From Brugia malayi (lineage: Eukaryota > Nematoda > Chromadorea > Rhabditida > Onchocercidae): DNA of 64,000 nucleotides. The stretch spans positions 310,001 through 374,000 of the forward strand of contig NW_025062478.1 in assembly GCF_000002995.4 (NCBI RefSeq), read 5' to 3'. The notes under the pieces were generated by a model. That model had not been told where the DNA came from. It made no database searches and saw only the letters and a program-made list of their open reading frames with translations. Made by a program: the position numbers and the translations under genes. Below are positions 50,685 through 63,932 of the stretch, one piece after another; the stretch's first letter is position 1; every line of letters begins with the position of its first letter.

Positions 50685-51471
50685 GAGAATTTTTCATTTG
50701 TTATGCGCAGTAAATGCCTGCTTACTTGGAGAGGTTCCGTTTCCATTTTTTGGATCTCTAGAAGATTGTTTTGGTTTGTGTTCTGCAGTAATGAATAAAA
50801 AAAAAACCAAGTTTAAATGCAAACTAGTGCTTGTTAATGTACGGTAGTCTCTTAAGAGGATTGAATTTAAATAACATCATGAGAGATTAAGTTGACGTAG
50901 TTGCTTTGAGGGCCTTTGCGTACTTTTGCATTTTGTTTGCTTCATCTTTCTGATGTCAACCTTTCCTCTTTTGTTCATTTTCGTGATAACTAACTTTCGT
51001 TTTGTTTTGCTATCTGATAATAAAAAATTTCTTTCAGTCGGACTGTTTAGAGAATAAATATCCCGGTATTATGGAGTTATTTGATAGGTACCGTAAACTT
51101 CCTGGAAAGGATTCATGGCTTATTTAAATATCAAACTGTACAGATTTGTGCGCAGTTTCATTGTTTTATTTGAAGATTTTATAAGTACATATTTCCGACC
51201 ATTTTCAACAGCGTTTGTGGTGTGATTGAGAGAAGGAACTGCAGACGCAACTGTTCGTATACTTCGTTTACTAAGCAGGAACCGTCAGCGACTTCACGGA
51301 ACTGAAAATTAAAAACATTTTCTGTTGATTTTATAAGGCAGTGGTAACGTGGTAGGGTTTGATGTTTATGTTATTTCACGTTGATAGCGTGCGATCTAGA
51401 ATAATCCAACTTTTCTAAAATCAAGAGAACTTCTGTACCCAATGAGCATTTCACTTTTGCTCTAGAACTTA
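50685..51471. other. Shared 3' region of two convergent genes
   Basis: This should hold the 3' UTRs of sti-1 (plus) and the kinase-like gene (minus). AATAAA occurs at about 50792 and 51053 on the plus strand. There is no coding sequence that I can support; open frames reading through the sti-1 stop region are chance. Confidence 0.5.
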
Positions 51472-54400
51472 TCATTTTTCGTATGGAGTTTGTTTTACCA
51501 GGTAATTAACAAAGTCGGCTCGTTTTGAATCAATCCAAGCTTGTGCGTCTTCTTCATCATTGAATGAAGAAGCATCGTGGCCAACGAAAATCCCAAGTTC
51601 TAGTGCGTTTTTTGCCTCTGTCAACGAACTAGATTTGTCTTGTTGCAATGCTTTAGCGCATTCCTTCAAATTATAGCATAATTTAGGATGTTTTTCAAAT
51701 TTCAAGTATTTGAGAAATCTCAAGTATAAATACTATATAACTGGCAGTCTTCATGTGAGGATTCTATTAAGGTAATGTGCTACAAACGAGCATGGGTAAT
51801 TTACCTGGATGGGGTATGTAAAACTTGTTAGAGAATTATTGTTTAGGTTCAACATCGTTGCAAGTATTTTGAGACAGTAGTCACATAATCCTATGGTAGG
51901 CTTTTTCGTCATTCTAAATGTCTCCTAAAAATGAAGCATTAACGATTGTCATAACTTGAGCATTTGAAACAATACAATTCTCTTAGTAGTAGAAAATTGA
52001 AAAGGTCTTATGGATAGATACTGATATTGTCAGGAAATGGCGACATATTGTATTACTGAAGCTTTTATCTTTCAAAAGATCAAGATTACATTATGCGACT
52101 ATGATTATTTGTCCTAGATCAAGTCATAGAAAATTTTAATTAAGATGTTAAAGGAATTAAATCAAAAGAAAGTTACTTGAAGTAGCAAAACTCTTGGTAG
52201 ATGATCCATGTTGCCAATCTTTTGATTAATTCGAGTATATCTAAACAATATTTGAATTGGATAGTTTAAATTTAAAACTTTTTAAAAGCAAAGAATTTTT
52301 GCTCAATAAATGAAATTCTGATTCAATTAAATTTATACCTGCACAGCAGGATGAATTCACTTAAATCATCGTTAATCGCTTCAATACCGTTCAACTGAAA
52401 AGATTTCAATGCATAGATAAGTTGTAATAAGATGAAGCATATCTTCAATTCGTATTCTTCACTGACATCCTAAAATTATTAGTTTTTAAGTTAAAATTAA
52501 ATAATCAGAAAGACAAGGAAATAGCAAATAAATCAAATATCAATAAGTAATTTCAATTAAGTTCTTGCAAGTTGCTTATATTTTATAAAACTCATAATGT
52601 ACCTAAAACTTTGTTGAAGCATTACAACATTCCAATTCCAATTCCGATTATAATTTAAATAAAGTTAGAAGGGAAAATTTACTTACATTTTGATGATTCG
52701 CAGCAAATGATTTGAATGTTAGCAAATTATATCGTGGAATAATTAGGAAACGATATTTTTGGCTATTCCGATATCCCAGAATATGTCGAAGTATACGTTT
52801 CTCCTAAAAAAGAAAAAAAAAAAAAACTAATTTTCTAATGAGCCAAGCATACTAGTAAATCATTTTACTTTGCATAATGTTCAAGAATGTATCGTTGAAA
52901 ATGTGAATTAAGCATTTAAACTTCAATAAACAAAAATGAAAAATTTAAACTTCAATTAACAATATGCAAATATCTAAATCACAACGATCATACCTCATCT
53001 TGTTTTGCTCTAATCTCGACAAGTATCGGCGGGTTCCATATGTTTCCAACTGTAAGGTCAGACTTTATTGGATTTGAATGGATGAATAAAGAAGGCTCAG
53101 CCTGCAATAAGAGAGAAAGCGCATTGTTGTTTGATTACTTTACTGATAAGCCATATCAGTGCCGCATTTACAATTATTGCCATTTATCTTACTATCACAT
53201 TGATTGCTGAACTCAGGAAGCCATCATGCGGTAAAAATGCATTGAAAAAGTGTGTATAACATTTCGAGAAGACTGGCATCATTGATTCGAAAATTAAATC
53301 ACTCAATTGCAATCTAAAATTTTTTTCTTATAAAATTAGAAATTTGAAGCTGAAGTTTAATCTGAACTAAAGTATCTCATTGATATTATCAAAATTATTG
53401 GAGTATTTTTGCTTTAATTTTAAAATACATTCATTTTATCATATAACTTTTATCTTACTTTGAATTTATCTCACTTTGATTTTCAAATTTAAATAAAAAT
53501 TCGTCACTTTTGTAAATTCACTTTTGGTACCATTAAATTACGATTTACGAAAAATTTGTTCACATGAGTTGAAGCATATTGCAATATTTCAAGATGATTT
53601 GAAGTCATCTGCAAATATTTGATGAGACTGTGACACTGAATGTATATGCATTCATTTTTAAAATATTTCTGTTGAAATTCATTTCAAATTAATTTTAATG
53701 TAATAATTAATTTCTTATGATAAAAGATAAGATATCCACTATGTTGTACTTGTTATTTGACTTAGATGATATCATCTGATATGATAATAATAATATCAGA
53801 TGATATACATTAATATGTTGTAAGGATTGATTTTCACAGCAACTTGACCTGTTTATAGAGTCCGATAACAGATGCCGAATCATCATCGTCTTCCGTTTCA
53901 CTGCTAATACTTTGCGATTTTGATGGCGGTAATGATGGGGAAGGTGACGACATCTGCGCCACTGGTATCACTCTCTTGTAGCTATCCGTTGAGATACATT
54001 GGATAATGCAACCTGAGGATCATTATTCTATTCAATTAAACTTATGAATAAATTGCATTTTTAATTTGCATTTATTAAATAAAAAATGTTTTTTAGTAAT
54101 TTTAAGAAAAAAATGTTTGAAAATATTTCATTAACATCCGCAATTTTTTAAAAAAATTTTTCATAAATGTTAAATTGTTGTCTTATTTTTGCATATTTAC
54201 TATTCCAATTATTTCAATTTATCATTCTAGTATTTTTTAATAAATGGAGAGGAAAAAGAAAACAAAGTTGGACAAAACCGTGAGAAGAGGATGATGGTGT
54301 GCCAGCTGGGCTTATTCTTGTCTCATTTTCTGTAATTGGCCTAGGATCGTTCACATTGTGAAGTTGACATGTCATTTGCTCATTCCGGTAGGAATTATTA

Positions 54401-56711
54401 TTGAAAAATCCTCGTTGTTTCATACTTATTATCTGAACAATGATTGATTTTAATTGTACAAAAATTTTTCATTAAATATTTTGGGAATGAAATATTTGAA
54501 TGTTTTGAAAGATTTTACGAACTCTTAGACTGTTGGTTCTATTTCGTGGCTTATGAGATGACATTGGCGGTGATGGTGGCACAGATGACATGCCAGACAT
54601 TGCTGCTGAGCGTCTTTCTACGTTCACGTACGTATCATTTACCCGCGTAAGCCATTGTTTCGGTAAACTGCTACGAATGTTTTTCCCAGCAGATACCGTA
54701 AATGGTCGTAAATGCCTTTGCTGTAATGCATAAGATTTCTCAAACTTCATTAATAGTAGATTTATTTTATTTGTTGATATTTTCAACTTGTCAATTAATT
54801 AATGAATTTAATTAATTAATTAATAATTAATAAAAAATAATTGATGAATTTATCTAAAATATGTTACTTTATTCTTTGCCAACTTGTAATTCTGCTCGGA
54901 ATATGCATGCTCAGATGATTGCTCCCAATCTGAACTGTTAAATTCTTGATCCGATCGATCATCGCTGCTATTATATCGATTTTGTTCTCGTTGCTGCTTT
55001 TGTCGTAATGCATAATCACTTGCTATCTGATTGATTTTTACAGAAAATAAATATCATAACACTTCTCAATTTGATAAGAAACTAAGGAGTGAAATATATA
55101 TTATTAATATTCATAGCTTCTTTGCATTCACAGAGATAAGTTAAATATATTTAAATTAGATGATAGTCTTGTCAAAAGATACCTGGAATTTATTCAAGAT
55201 ATTTTTAAAATTTTTCAATCGCGGCATATCATCCATTTTCTTTTCTGATATAATTGGTACTTCTCTAAAATATATTCTGCATATATTCATCATTCTGTAT
55301 TCAAAGAGAAAATAATATATAATTACTGCTTAGCAAATTTGGCTCAAATCGCATACTTGGCTATATGTCACATAAATATCGAATAGTATTATCAATTTCA
55401 GAGTAAAAAGAAAAGAGTACACGTTGAAATTGATAATTAGTAGTGAATACAAATATAAAAGTAAATAAATCAAAAAGTAATTGAGATGAAATTATATCAA
55501 AAAATGATTTCAACATTGATATCAACATTTTTCATTTATTTTTCTTTCTTTTGTCTTACCTGGATTTCAATTCAAAGCAAGCCATTTGCATTGACTGTTG
55601 TTGTAATCCTTCCTGTCTGTTAGTGACTAGGTCTACTCCTATTATTTGTTTTCCAGTACTCTAAATGTTTTACGTAAATGAATTTCGTCGTAAAATTTTC
55701 CTAAATTTGAAATCAAAAATTAGTCTCAACTTAAATTAGTCTTAACTCTCATTTTGATATTATGACTACAAAAAATTTAAGTTACTTTTGATATTTGATT
55801 CAAATACTCTCTATAATCTCTAATATAATTCAAAATATCAACAACAAAAGCTCTTGGCATCTGCTACTATTAGTGAATTGAATTTTTTTCTGCTAAATAA
55901 ATTTCAATATTAAATTAAAAATTTTTTGACTGCCATATTGTAAAAGCAGATTGAATATTCTCACATTGCTATTATCGGAATATTGTGCACTGCCAAGTTT
56001 TATTGAGTCTTTGTTATAAACTTGGCTAACAGATGTAGCATATCTTGGCTTTGGCTTTAGGATATCATTACGAGTAATTAATGGATTGCCGATGATAGTT
56101 GGTGGATCTATCTGCATTTCTGGTGCTTTCTGATTCGAAGAATTGCTGTATACCAAGAATGCAGATTTCCGGATTGGGTAAGATGACGTGTAACTGTTAC
56201 GTTCCTGATTTTGTTGCCTGAAATAAAAAACAGATTTTGAAATAATTTGATTTTCTTTTTCTTCTTGCAATTGTTATTTTCTATAACAGTGTGAATAAAG
56301 TTTATTTCTCTGCGCATAATGTTAAGTAAATTAATGGAAATTCAAATTACGTATAAACTCGTCGTAAACCAATTATAATATGAAATTAGAATTCATAGCA
56401 CTTTTTGAGAAGGAAGAAGAAAAAACAGATGGAAAAATGATTTCCTAAATTCCATCAAATTTTTGTGTTTTTGAAATAAAAAAATAAAAAGTAAGCTTAG
56501 TCAGATTGACATACTTAGTCAGATAAAATTTGTTAGTATTACTGATAAAGTGATTTGGTGGCTTAGAAACCGGTGGAGTAGTGATAAAACTGTTAAGTAG
56601 AGATTTTTGATTATTGTTCGTGAGTGCGTGAGGTGATAATTGTTCCTTTGCGTAACCGTGTCGCTTTCCAGGCGTATGACGTGGATCTTCGATCGTTGGC
56701 AAGAAATCCAT
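51472..56711 (-). CDS. Degenerate kinase-like protein, possibly PEAK/pragmin type, 746 aa
   Basis: Fifteen minus-strand exons: 56515-56711, 55965-56217, 55560-55660, 55183-55264, 54868-55026, 54523-54720, 54279-54432, 53838-54012, 53193-53313, 52994-53101, 52687-52803, 52339-52469, 52177-52240, 51805-51924 and 51472-51732, 2241 nt in frame. Residues 1-440 are Ser/Pro/Asn-rich and look disordered, with an acidic patch SETEDDDDSAS. Residues about 440-746 are folded and kinase-like. PPILVEIRAK resembles the VAIK strand. A hydrophobic helix FILLQLIYALKSFQLNGI is followed by EAINDDLSEFILL, where an active kinase has the HRD loop and catalytic Asn. There is no glycine loop, HRD or DFG. A helical C-terminal tail (ALELGIFVG, AQAWIDSKRADFVNYLV) recalls the helices of the PEAK1/pragmin/SgK223 pseudokinases. 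The kinase-fold reading is inference, and the PEAK link is weaker still. An acceptor lies 23 bases above the ATG. The donor at 53838 was chosen for phase. Confidence 0.65.
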
Positions 56712-59700
56712 TTGTTTCAATCAAAAGTTAAACTACAAGAAATTTGATTGATATTAAAATGTTGCGAATCACAACACTTACGTTTCGAAGTCTTTTAGAC
56801 AGACGTCTGGCGCTACTGGGTGAAATAACAAAGAGCGCAATGTAAACTCTCTGTTTTAGACTTAAATTAAATTACAAAGTTGTTGAAAATCAATTAACTA
56901 CTAATTCAACTTAATAATTAGTTTATTTACTAATATTTGTTTATCATTAACTTCACTTTATCAATTTATTCTTTTATTGAAAAATTTTGAAATTTTTATG
57001 GAACAAAATATTCCTTAAAAACAATAAATAAATAGCATGGAAAAAAAAAAAAGAAGGAAGAAATAATAATAAAATTCGTAATATTTTCTTCATCTTTTAT
57101 GATAAAAGAAAAAAAAAAAAAAGAAAATATGATCTTAGATAATAAATAAGAATTAGTGTTGTTAGCAGAGAGTAACAAAAACTGAAATGCAAAAATTGTA
57201 TCAAAGTTTCACTCTAAGTTTTACTTCTATTTTGTAGCATAATCGAATCAAATTGAATTTATTTATAAAAAATTAAAATGACAGTTTTATGGGATCTTAT
57301 CCAAATAGCAATTTACGATTTGAAAAGTAAAGATGAATGATTATTTATTTTAAACGGACTGAGAGTGGAATAGTTCTTCAGATATGTTTGATTTCTGATT
57401 TAAGGAGAAGAAGAAGTGTCTCCACTTTTAATTTGTTTAAAGCATTTCACTCTGAACTATACCAGAAAATGACAGTCGTATGTTTTACTTATTCCTACAT
57501 TCTCTACACCAGCAATTTTAGTCATTCCTTATTTGATAGTTTTTATGCTAAATCATCGAAAATAAAATTTTCCAAATATGAAAAATAGTAATTAGACACT
57601 GTGATAAAAATAGCAATAAAACAAAATTTTGATTAATTAATATTTATATTTAATAGCAATCATAGCAATTAATAAAAGATATATTAGGAAAAAAGAATAA
57701 ATTATAGAAAATGAAAAAGTTACGAGTAGCAATGAAACAATTTAGATTTTTTAATGAAACAGAAGTTGACTCTACAAAAATATTTTATTTGATTTATCAG
57801 TTAGCAGGGATGATGGTATTTCGGATCATTTAAGAGATATGATTGATATCAGTACCTCTTCAATTTATTAGAAAAAACTTGAATATTTATATTTATCGAA
57901 AATCTTATACCAAAGAAATCTTGAATTTTGAATTTTGAAATAAATATTTAAAAAAAGTATTGCTTTGAACCAGAAGCCGCGTCAATAATAAATAAAAGTT
58001 GAAAGTCAAAACTTAAAAAAAAAAGATCAATTTTAAAGGTTTATAATTTAAAAAAGTAAATAAAATATTAAAACACACGTATCCATGAGCACTCACAAAG
58101 GATACTTATATACGTACGTACGTCACTTTATAATTGAAAATATTACTTTTAAATAATTTGTGTGATTTTTTTTTTATTCCTGAAAGCGAGATTAAAATAG
58201 ATCAGTGTTTAAAAGTTGGAAGTTCATATTTCTGAGCAAACTGTGATCTCTCAAAATTGATTTAATATGTTATAAACAATGATTCAATTATGTTTCCAAT
58301 GTATAATTGATAACTTCAAATAATATATAATTTTGATAACAAAGTGAAAAATAATTAATTTTGCAATGTTTTCGAGTAGTACCTATTCTGAATTGATAGA
58401 TTAATCATTCAGGACGAAGTGTCATCTAATTGTCATACTGAAATGATTGAATGACAAAGGACAGAAATGATGCAAATCTAAGGAAAGCGATCAGATGAAT
58501 GGATGAAAGGAAGAAATTTGATAGGCATAACTCACTCTCGATTTTTCAACATCAATTTTAAAGATATTATTTGTAGACATTACTAGAAAACCTGTTATTT
58601 TGTATTCGTTACGCAAAAAAAAAAAAAAAAAAAATGTTTGTTGTATACTTAAGCTTCTAGTGTTTGTCAACAATTTACCCACTTGTAATTTCTTTGCTGA
58701 AGTTTAAAGATAAGAAAAAGATATAGAATTTAAGTAATATAAGCATCTGTTCATTTTCCTCTTTTCTTTTTTAAAAAATTTTAATCTAAAATTCATTAAA
58801 ATATGTAATAATAATAAAAAAAAAAAAAAAAGAATTGATGAAGATATAAAGCAAATGTTAAGCAATTTTAATCAAAATTTATAGTTTTATCACAGGATAA
58901 TTCCAAATAAAATTTCTTTTCTTTTTTTCCATAACAATTTGATTGGTAAAACAAATTTTCAGAAATTTTACATTTCTCTATTAAACTTATCTTTTCAAAT
59001 AATTATCCTAATTTGATAAAATCTCATTTAATTGCTTGAATTTAATCAGTATCGATTTACTTTGATGAGAAAATTTAAAGTATTTGAAGGGAAGTAAACA
59101 AAAAAGATTGCAACAAAAGAAAAAAGTAATTCTGATTTAACTGAATTCTTGCTATTAAATATTTTAATTTTTAAATTCTAAATTTCTCATTGATCCTTAA
59201 GCATTTCGATTATAAATCTTCACAATAAATCTATTCACAAGCATCGAGAAGAAACCATCGATAAATTTGAGAGGAAAATGATAAAAAAAGAAGAAGCAGT
59301 GATTAAATTTCAATATTATCAAATGCTAAAAGTAATATCAAAAGTAATTAAAACTCAATTAATCATTCAAAAATTTTCTTTGTTTTTCGTTGAATACCGC
59401 TCAGTTAGAATGCTTATTTGTCGAACTTTTACCAGTCCTATCTAAAATTTCTGATAAATAATTTCAGAAGCATTAAAAAGATGCAATGAGATATTTTAAA
59501 TGAGAAATCTAACTAAAAAAATAAGATTGTAAGATTTTGAAGTTAAATTTCAAAGAAAACTAAAACTTTTGAGTCTAAGTTTTAATACACATTCTGAAAT
59601 ATAATGGAATGAACTCGAAAGATTATATTTTAGCTTAAATTCAAAATGTTCAGCAAAAATTAGTTCTGATTTTATACTCAAAATGAAAACTACAAAATGA

Positions 59701-59724
59701 GAAAAGATAATAATCGAATACAAT

Positions 59725-59812
59725 GAATTTTAATAATCGAATAATAATCGAATTTTAATAATCGAATAATAATTTTAATAATCGAATAATAATAATAATC
59801 GAATACAATGAA
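59725..59812. repeat. AATAATCGA-type microrepeat
   Basis: Several irregular copies of TTTTAATAATCGAATAAT and shorter AATAATCGAA units in tandem. Confidence 0.7.
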
Positions 59813-59981
59813 AAAAATTTTTTTTTTGTTTAAATATTAATTTAAATTTAATTAATTTTGTCAAACTTTATCAGTGTTACATATTTTATAATTTATGTTT
59901 CACAGAATTTTTCTTTTTAATTTGAGAAAAACAAAACTTAAATGTGATTTTACGAGAAATTATAGAGCTGCAGCTTTCGAC

Positions 59982-59989
59982 GCGGGAAA
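59982..59989 (-). promoter_or_regulatory. E2F consensus site upstream of rad-51
   Basis: GCGGGAAA on the plus strand (TTTCCCGC on the minus strand) is an exact match to the E2F consensus TTTSSCGC. It lies in a GC-richer pocket 263 bases above the rad-51 ATG. E2F/EFL control of RAD51-type replication and repair genes is known in animals. An 8-base match is not proof. Confidence 0.45.
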
Positions 59990-60240
59990 CGTGCAGCATT
60001 CAGTGTTTAGTTTTGAATTTATCCTTTGCACGCCTTTTGTTCCTGTTTTTACGTGTTCGTTCCACGTGCCTTCGGTAAATCGTTTACGTGTTTTCCGTAG
60101 ATTACTATTCATCCATAATCCTTGATAGCATACAGTGTGAATTTTTGCTTGTTTACGTCTATCTTACCACATACAATTCGTGAATTTTCACTTTGAATCG
60201 GTCGTTCGTTTTTATTTTCAACTGTGTTAAACAGGGTTCA

Positions 60241-60251
60241 ATTTATTTAGG
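60241..60251 (+). promoter_or_regulatory. Trans-splice acceptor at the rad-51 start
   Basis: TTTATTTAG is followed by a single G and then the ATG, a near-zero 5' UTR that fits spliced-leader addition. Confidence 0.6.
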
Positions 60252-63200
60252 ATGGCTCAGAGACAAAAGGAAAAAGAAAAGCAGAAGGCTTCAGCTTCAG
60301 CTTCAGCGTCAGTATCAGCGGTTACAGAGGAAGCAAGTAAGAGTGTAGCAGTTGAGGAGGACGATGTTAATTCCTACACGGTTGTTGATAAACTTGAGGT
60401 TAAACATTTTTAGTAAAATTTAAAGTTTACATAAGTTTTTAACTGTTTTTAAAAATTCGAACAAGTCTAAGACTATTGTAAGTATTACTATGGAATATTT
60501 AAGAACTTCATCAGGTATTGTGCTTATTAGCATGGAAACAAAACTGGTAAATCGTTAACTGCTGTTTTATTGCTAATCTTTCCAGGATCTAGCTCATAAT
60601 TGCCTAATAAAAAGTGGTAAAAAATTTTTAATATATTTTGTTCGAACTTTCTAAGGAATTTCTATGAGAGATAAAAGAGAAGTAACAAATGAGTAAACTT
60701 CTCATTGAATGCACTGATTGGAATTTATAATGCTTAATCATAGACGTTAATGCTCCAGAATTGCTCCTTTTTTTTAGCAATTTGGAATATCCGCTGCTGA
60801 TATCCGAAAGCTGAAAGAAGCTGGTTTTTGCACATTTGAAGCAATCGCTTATGCACCACGAAAGGAACTATACGCTATCAAAGGCATAAGCGAACAGAAA
60901 GCTGAGAAAATATTCGTAAAATGTTTTGTTATATTATTTTGATTTGTGAGGATGAGGAAAAAAATAGTTCCATTATCTTATAAAAGATTAATGCTATGTG
61001 AAATCTCCGAGAAGTATTTGAGATGTCTTAGCCACAGGTTAACAGTATTCTTTATGCTTTGATATATGCAAGTGAAAATCAATTTAGGCTCAGAAGACAG
61101 TGTTTTATTAAAGACTAACTTCTTAATTAGAATACAAAATAGGTTGCTGCAAATTTATTCGATAAGAAATCGTCATCTTGTATTTTTATTTTGAACATAG
61201 CTATAGCAAAATGAAAAATGAAGGTCAAATTCATCAAGTCTTCATTGGATTAATAAAAATTTTTTGTTTCGATGATTTTGTTTAATTTTAGGCAGAAGCG
61301 GCAAAACTAGTACCGATGGGTTTTACCACTGCTAGTGAAGTGCATGTCAAGCGGTCCGAAATTATTCAGATAGGTACCGGTAGTCGCGAGCTAGATCGTC
61401 TGCTTGGAGGTGGAGTGGAAACGGGATCCATCACTGAGGTAAATATTTTTATATTTGACAGATATCAACAAATTTTTTGCACATTCAACAGTGTCTGCTG
61501 TTAATTTTGGTGATCTTTAAATAATAAATGAATGTTTATCTTGAAATTCTAAATTCATCAACTCATTAATAACTTTTTCCACTTTTCTTAGATATTCGGC
61601 GAGTTCCGTACTGGTAAAAGCCAGCTTTGTCACACATTGGCTGTAATGTGCCAATTACCAGTGGATATGGGAGGAGCTGAAGGGAAATGTCTTTGGATTG
61701 ATACTGAAGGTACCTTTCGTCCAGAAAGATTACTTGCTGTAGCTGAAAGGTTAATCCTTACGAAATTTTACTTGCATATAGTTATTTGTGTTATTTTTTC
61801 AGTCTTGTCAAAATGCTTCCCTGTGATGTTTATTTCGCTATGTTATATAGCATACTTGACTTGTGACACTGCTGTTGGTTATCTGGAATTGTTAAAGACA
61901 ACAGCTGACATCGTATTTTAGATTTTAAGAAATTATTAAAGAGCTTAAGGAATATTCTTTTCTTCAGTTTTCTGAAACAACTAGCAATGAATTCATTTTG
62001 GTGTGATGACACTTTTAGGCACAAGCTATCTCCTCAAGACGTTCTAGACAACGTTGTTTACGCGCGATGTTATAATACTGATCACCAAATGCAGCTTCTC
62101 GTTCAGGCATCGGCCATGATGGCGGAATCAAGGTTGTCTAGAAAAAGCAGTTTTTATATTCTTTTAAAATTTAATTTATGGCTTCTAATGGGCATCAACA
62201 CTGCTATGAAAGAACATCAAATACTTGGAATCACATTTCACTCATTGCGGTTGATCTTGAAAGTATATTCAGTCACTAAAATAAAAGTAAAAAAATAGAA
62301 GGATATCACGTAATAGTAGCAGTTGTCGTTCAAAATAAATTTAAGTTAGTTTTAGGTATGCATTGCTTGTTGTCGACAGTGCAACTTCACTGTTTCGGAC
62401 AGATTTTTCTGGACGTGGCGAACTTGCTTCTCGACAAATGATGCTTGCAAAATACCTCAGAATGCTCCTAAAGTTATCCGATGAAGTGAGTTTATGGTTA
62501 CTAGTGTTTTATTTTGCTCATGAATAGTTTTTGAATTTCATTGAATATTTCTCATACATCGTCGAAAACTGCAATCTACTAGCATACTTTAATGCGCTTA
62601 ATTCCGTTTCCTACATGCTTATCTTGCCTTTGCATGGGTTAAAAGGTTTTGTCTCTTCTTTCCTTCTCTCTCTCTCCCACTCACATTTTTTATAAAAAGA
62701 AATCAGAAAAGAAATGAAATATATGTGATAAAAAATGATTTTGTATGAAGACAGCGTTCAAGTTTTTTTTCAGTTTGGTGTTGCTGTAGTAATAACTAAT
62801 CAGGTAGTGTCACAAGTGGATGCAGGTTGTGGTATGTTTCAAGGAGAAACGAAGAAACCGATTGGTGGGAATATCATGGCTCATGCTTCTACAACCAGGC
62901 AATTAGCGTTTTCTTCCATTTTATACAATTATGATCGCAAATGTATGATTCAAAGGATCCATTTCTGAGCATTCATTTTAGAATAAGTATTCTTTCAGCT
63001 TTCCCACGATTTTGGAGTGAGAAAAAAGGAGGATTTATCGATCAAAAATTAGAGCTTCATATTTACTATTACAAAGATCATTAGCATTGTTCAGTCATCT
63101 ACGCAGTTCGTAGCATGTTGGTAAAAAATATATAATAAATATATTATAGGCTTTATTTGCGTAAAGGACGCGGTGAAGCACGCATTTGTAAAATTTACGA

Positions 63201-63273
63201 CTCACCGTGCCTTCCAGAAAGTGAGGCAATGTTTGCCATAACAACACACGGCATTGATGATGTTACTGATTAG
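60252..63273 (+). CDS. rad-51: RAD51 recombinase, 360 aa
   Basis: This nuclear ATPase forms filaments on single-stranded DNA and catalyses strand exchange in meiotic and repair recombination. Eight plus-strand exons: 60252-60398, 60778-60915, 61292-61438, 61592-61749, 62019-62132, 62356-62485, 62774-62898 and 63150-63273, 1083 nt in frame. The N-terminal tail is charged and Ser/Ala-rich (KASASASAS), followed by a helix-hairpin-helix (about 50-100, [15 protein letters not shown]). Next come Walker [10 protein letters not shown] (147-155), [18 protein letters not shown], Walker B YALLVVDS (236-243), [11 protein letters not shown], loop 2 [21 protein letters not shown] and the end [16 protein letters not shown]. 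Every hallmark residue is present. The last intron begins GC instead of GT (62899); homology fixes the join exactly. Length is close to human RAD51 (339 aa). It is RAD51 rather than DMC1 by overall match. Confidence 0.97.
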
Positions 63274-63932
63274 ACAATGTTATTGCTTTTTTATGAATAC
63301 GTGAAAAGGGCTGTAACATAAAAAATAGCGTATGTTTAATGAAATTCCTAATTAAATTCATTTTTAAATGAAATTCTTCTAAAAAATTTAAGAATTGTTG
63401 ATGATAATTCGGGAAAATGATTTACTTATAACTTTATAATTCTAGTGACTTTTTTTTCTTTTTCTTTTGCTCTGAGAGAAATCTGGAATTGTTAGACCAT
63501 TCCCAAGTCTTATTTGTTAACATTCTTTGATTGCCAGTGGATTGTTTAGAGCATTGCTTTTGTTGGTTGCATTTATTTCGGATAGATGACCCTCTGTCCG
63601 TTTAGAACATGTAGTATTCCGACATCTGATTGGATATCCAGTTGTTTCTGTACTTCTCTTGAACGGGTTTTGATTGTTTATTTGTGAATCTATTATCAAT
63701 TTACAGTTTTTTCTAAAACCACAGTTTGCAAATGTGTTACTTTGAGATTTGATATTCGTTTAATAGCATTTTTATCGCTGTTTTTTTCGAAACTTTTGTT
63801 GAAATTCATGTAGAGTTTAGGGACATTAATGCAAGAACTATGTTTCTTTTCTGTAAATGTTTGAAATACCAAGGATCATATAGATGTAAAGTGAAATTTT
63901 TAGTCGACGTGCATGGTATTACTGAATTCAAA
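63274..63932. other. rad-51 3' region and upstream of the next gene
   Basis: This contains the rad-51 3' UTR and the probable promoter of the gene starting at 63933. A minus-strand 60-residue open frame at 63517-63699 has no supporting splice sites. Confidence 0.4.

Larger units (their letters stand above)
56712..60251. other. Divergent intergenic region between the kinase-like gene and rad-51
   Basis: About 3.5 kb with the promoters of both genes. Most of it is A+T-rich with homopolymer runs and an AATAATCGA microrepeat at about 59725-59812. The last 300 bases, next to rad-51, are clearly richer in GC and contain an E2F-like site. Open frames here (for example 57337-57588 and 59895-60125, plus) have no splice or homology support. 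Confidence 0.5.

Noticed and set aside
57337..57588. 83-residue plus-strand open frame
   Set aside because: No splice sites in phase, no recognised motif, and a composition typical of A+T-rich DNA.
59895..60125. 76-residue plus-strand frame just above rad-51
   Set aside because: It lies in the likely rad-51 promoter/outron. Its openness follows from the local GC rise and it shows no family resemblance.
63517..63699. 60-residue minus-strand frame past rad-51
   Set aside because: There is no acceptor or donor to link it to a gene. It probably lies opposite the rad-51 3' UTR.
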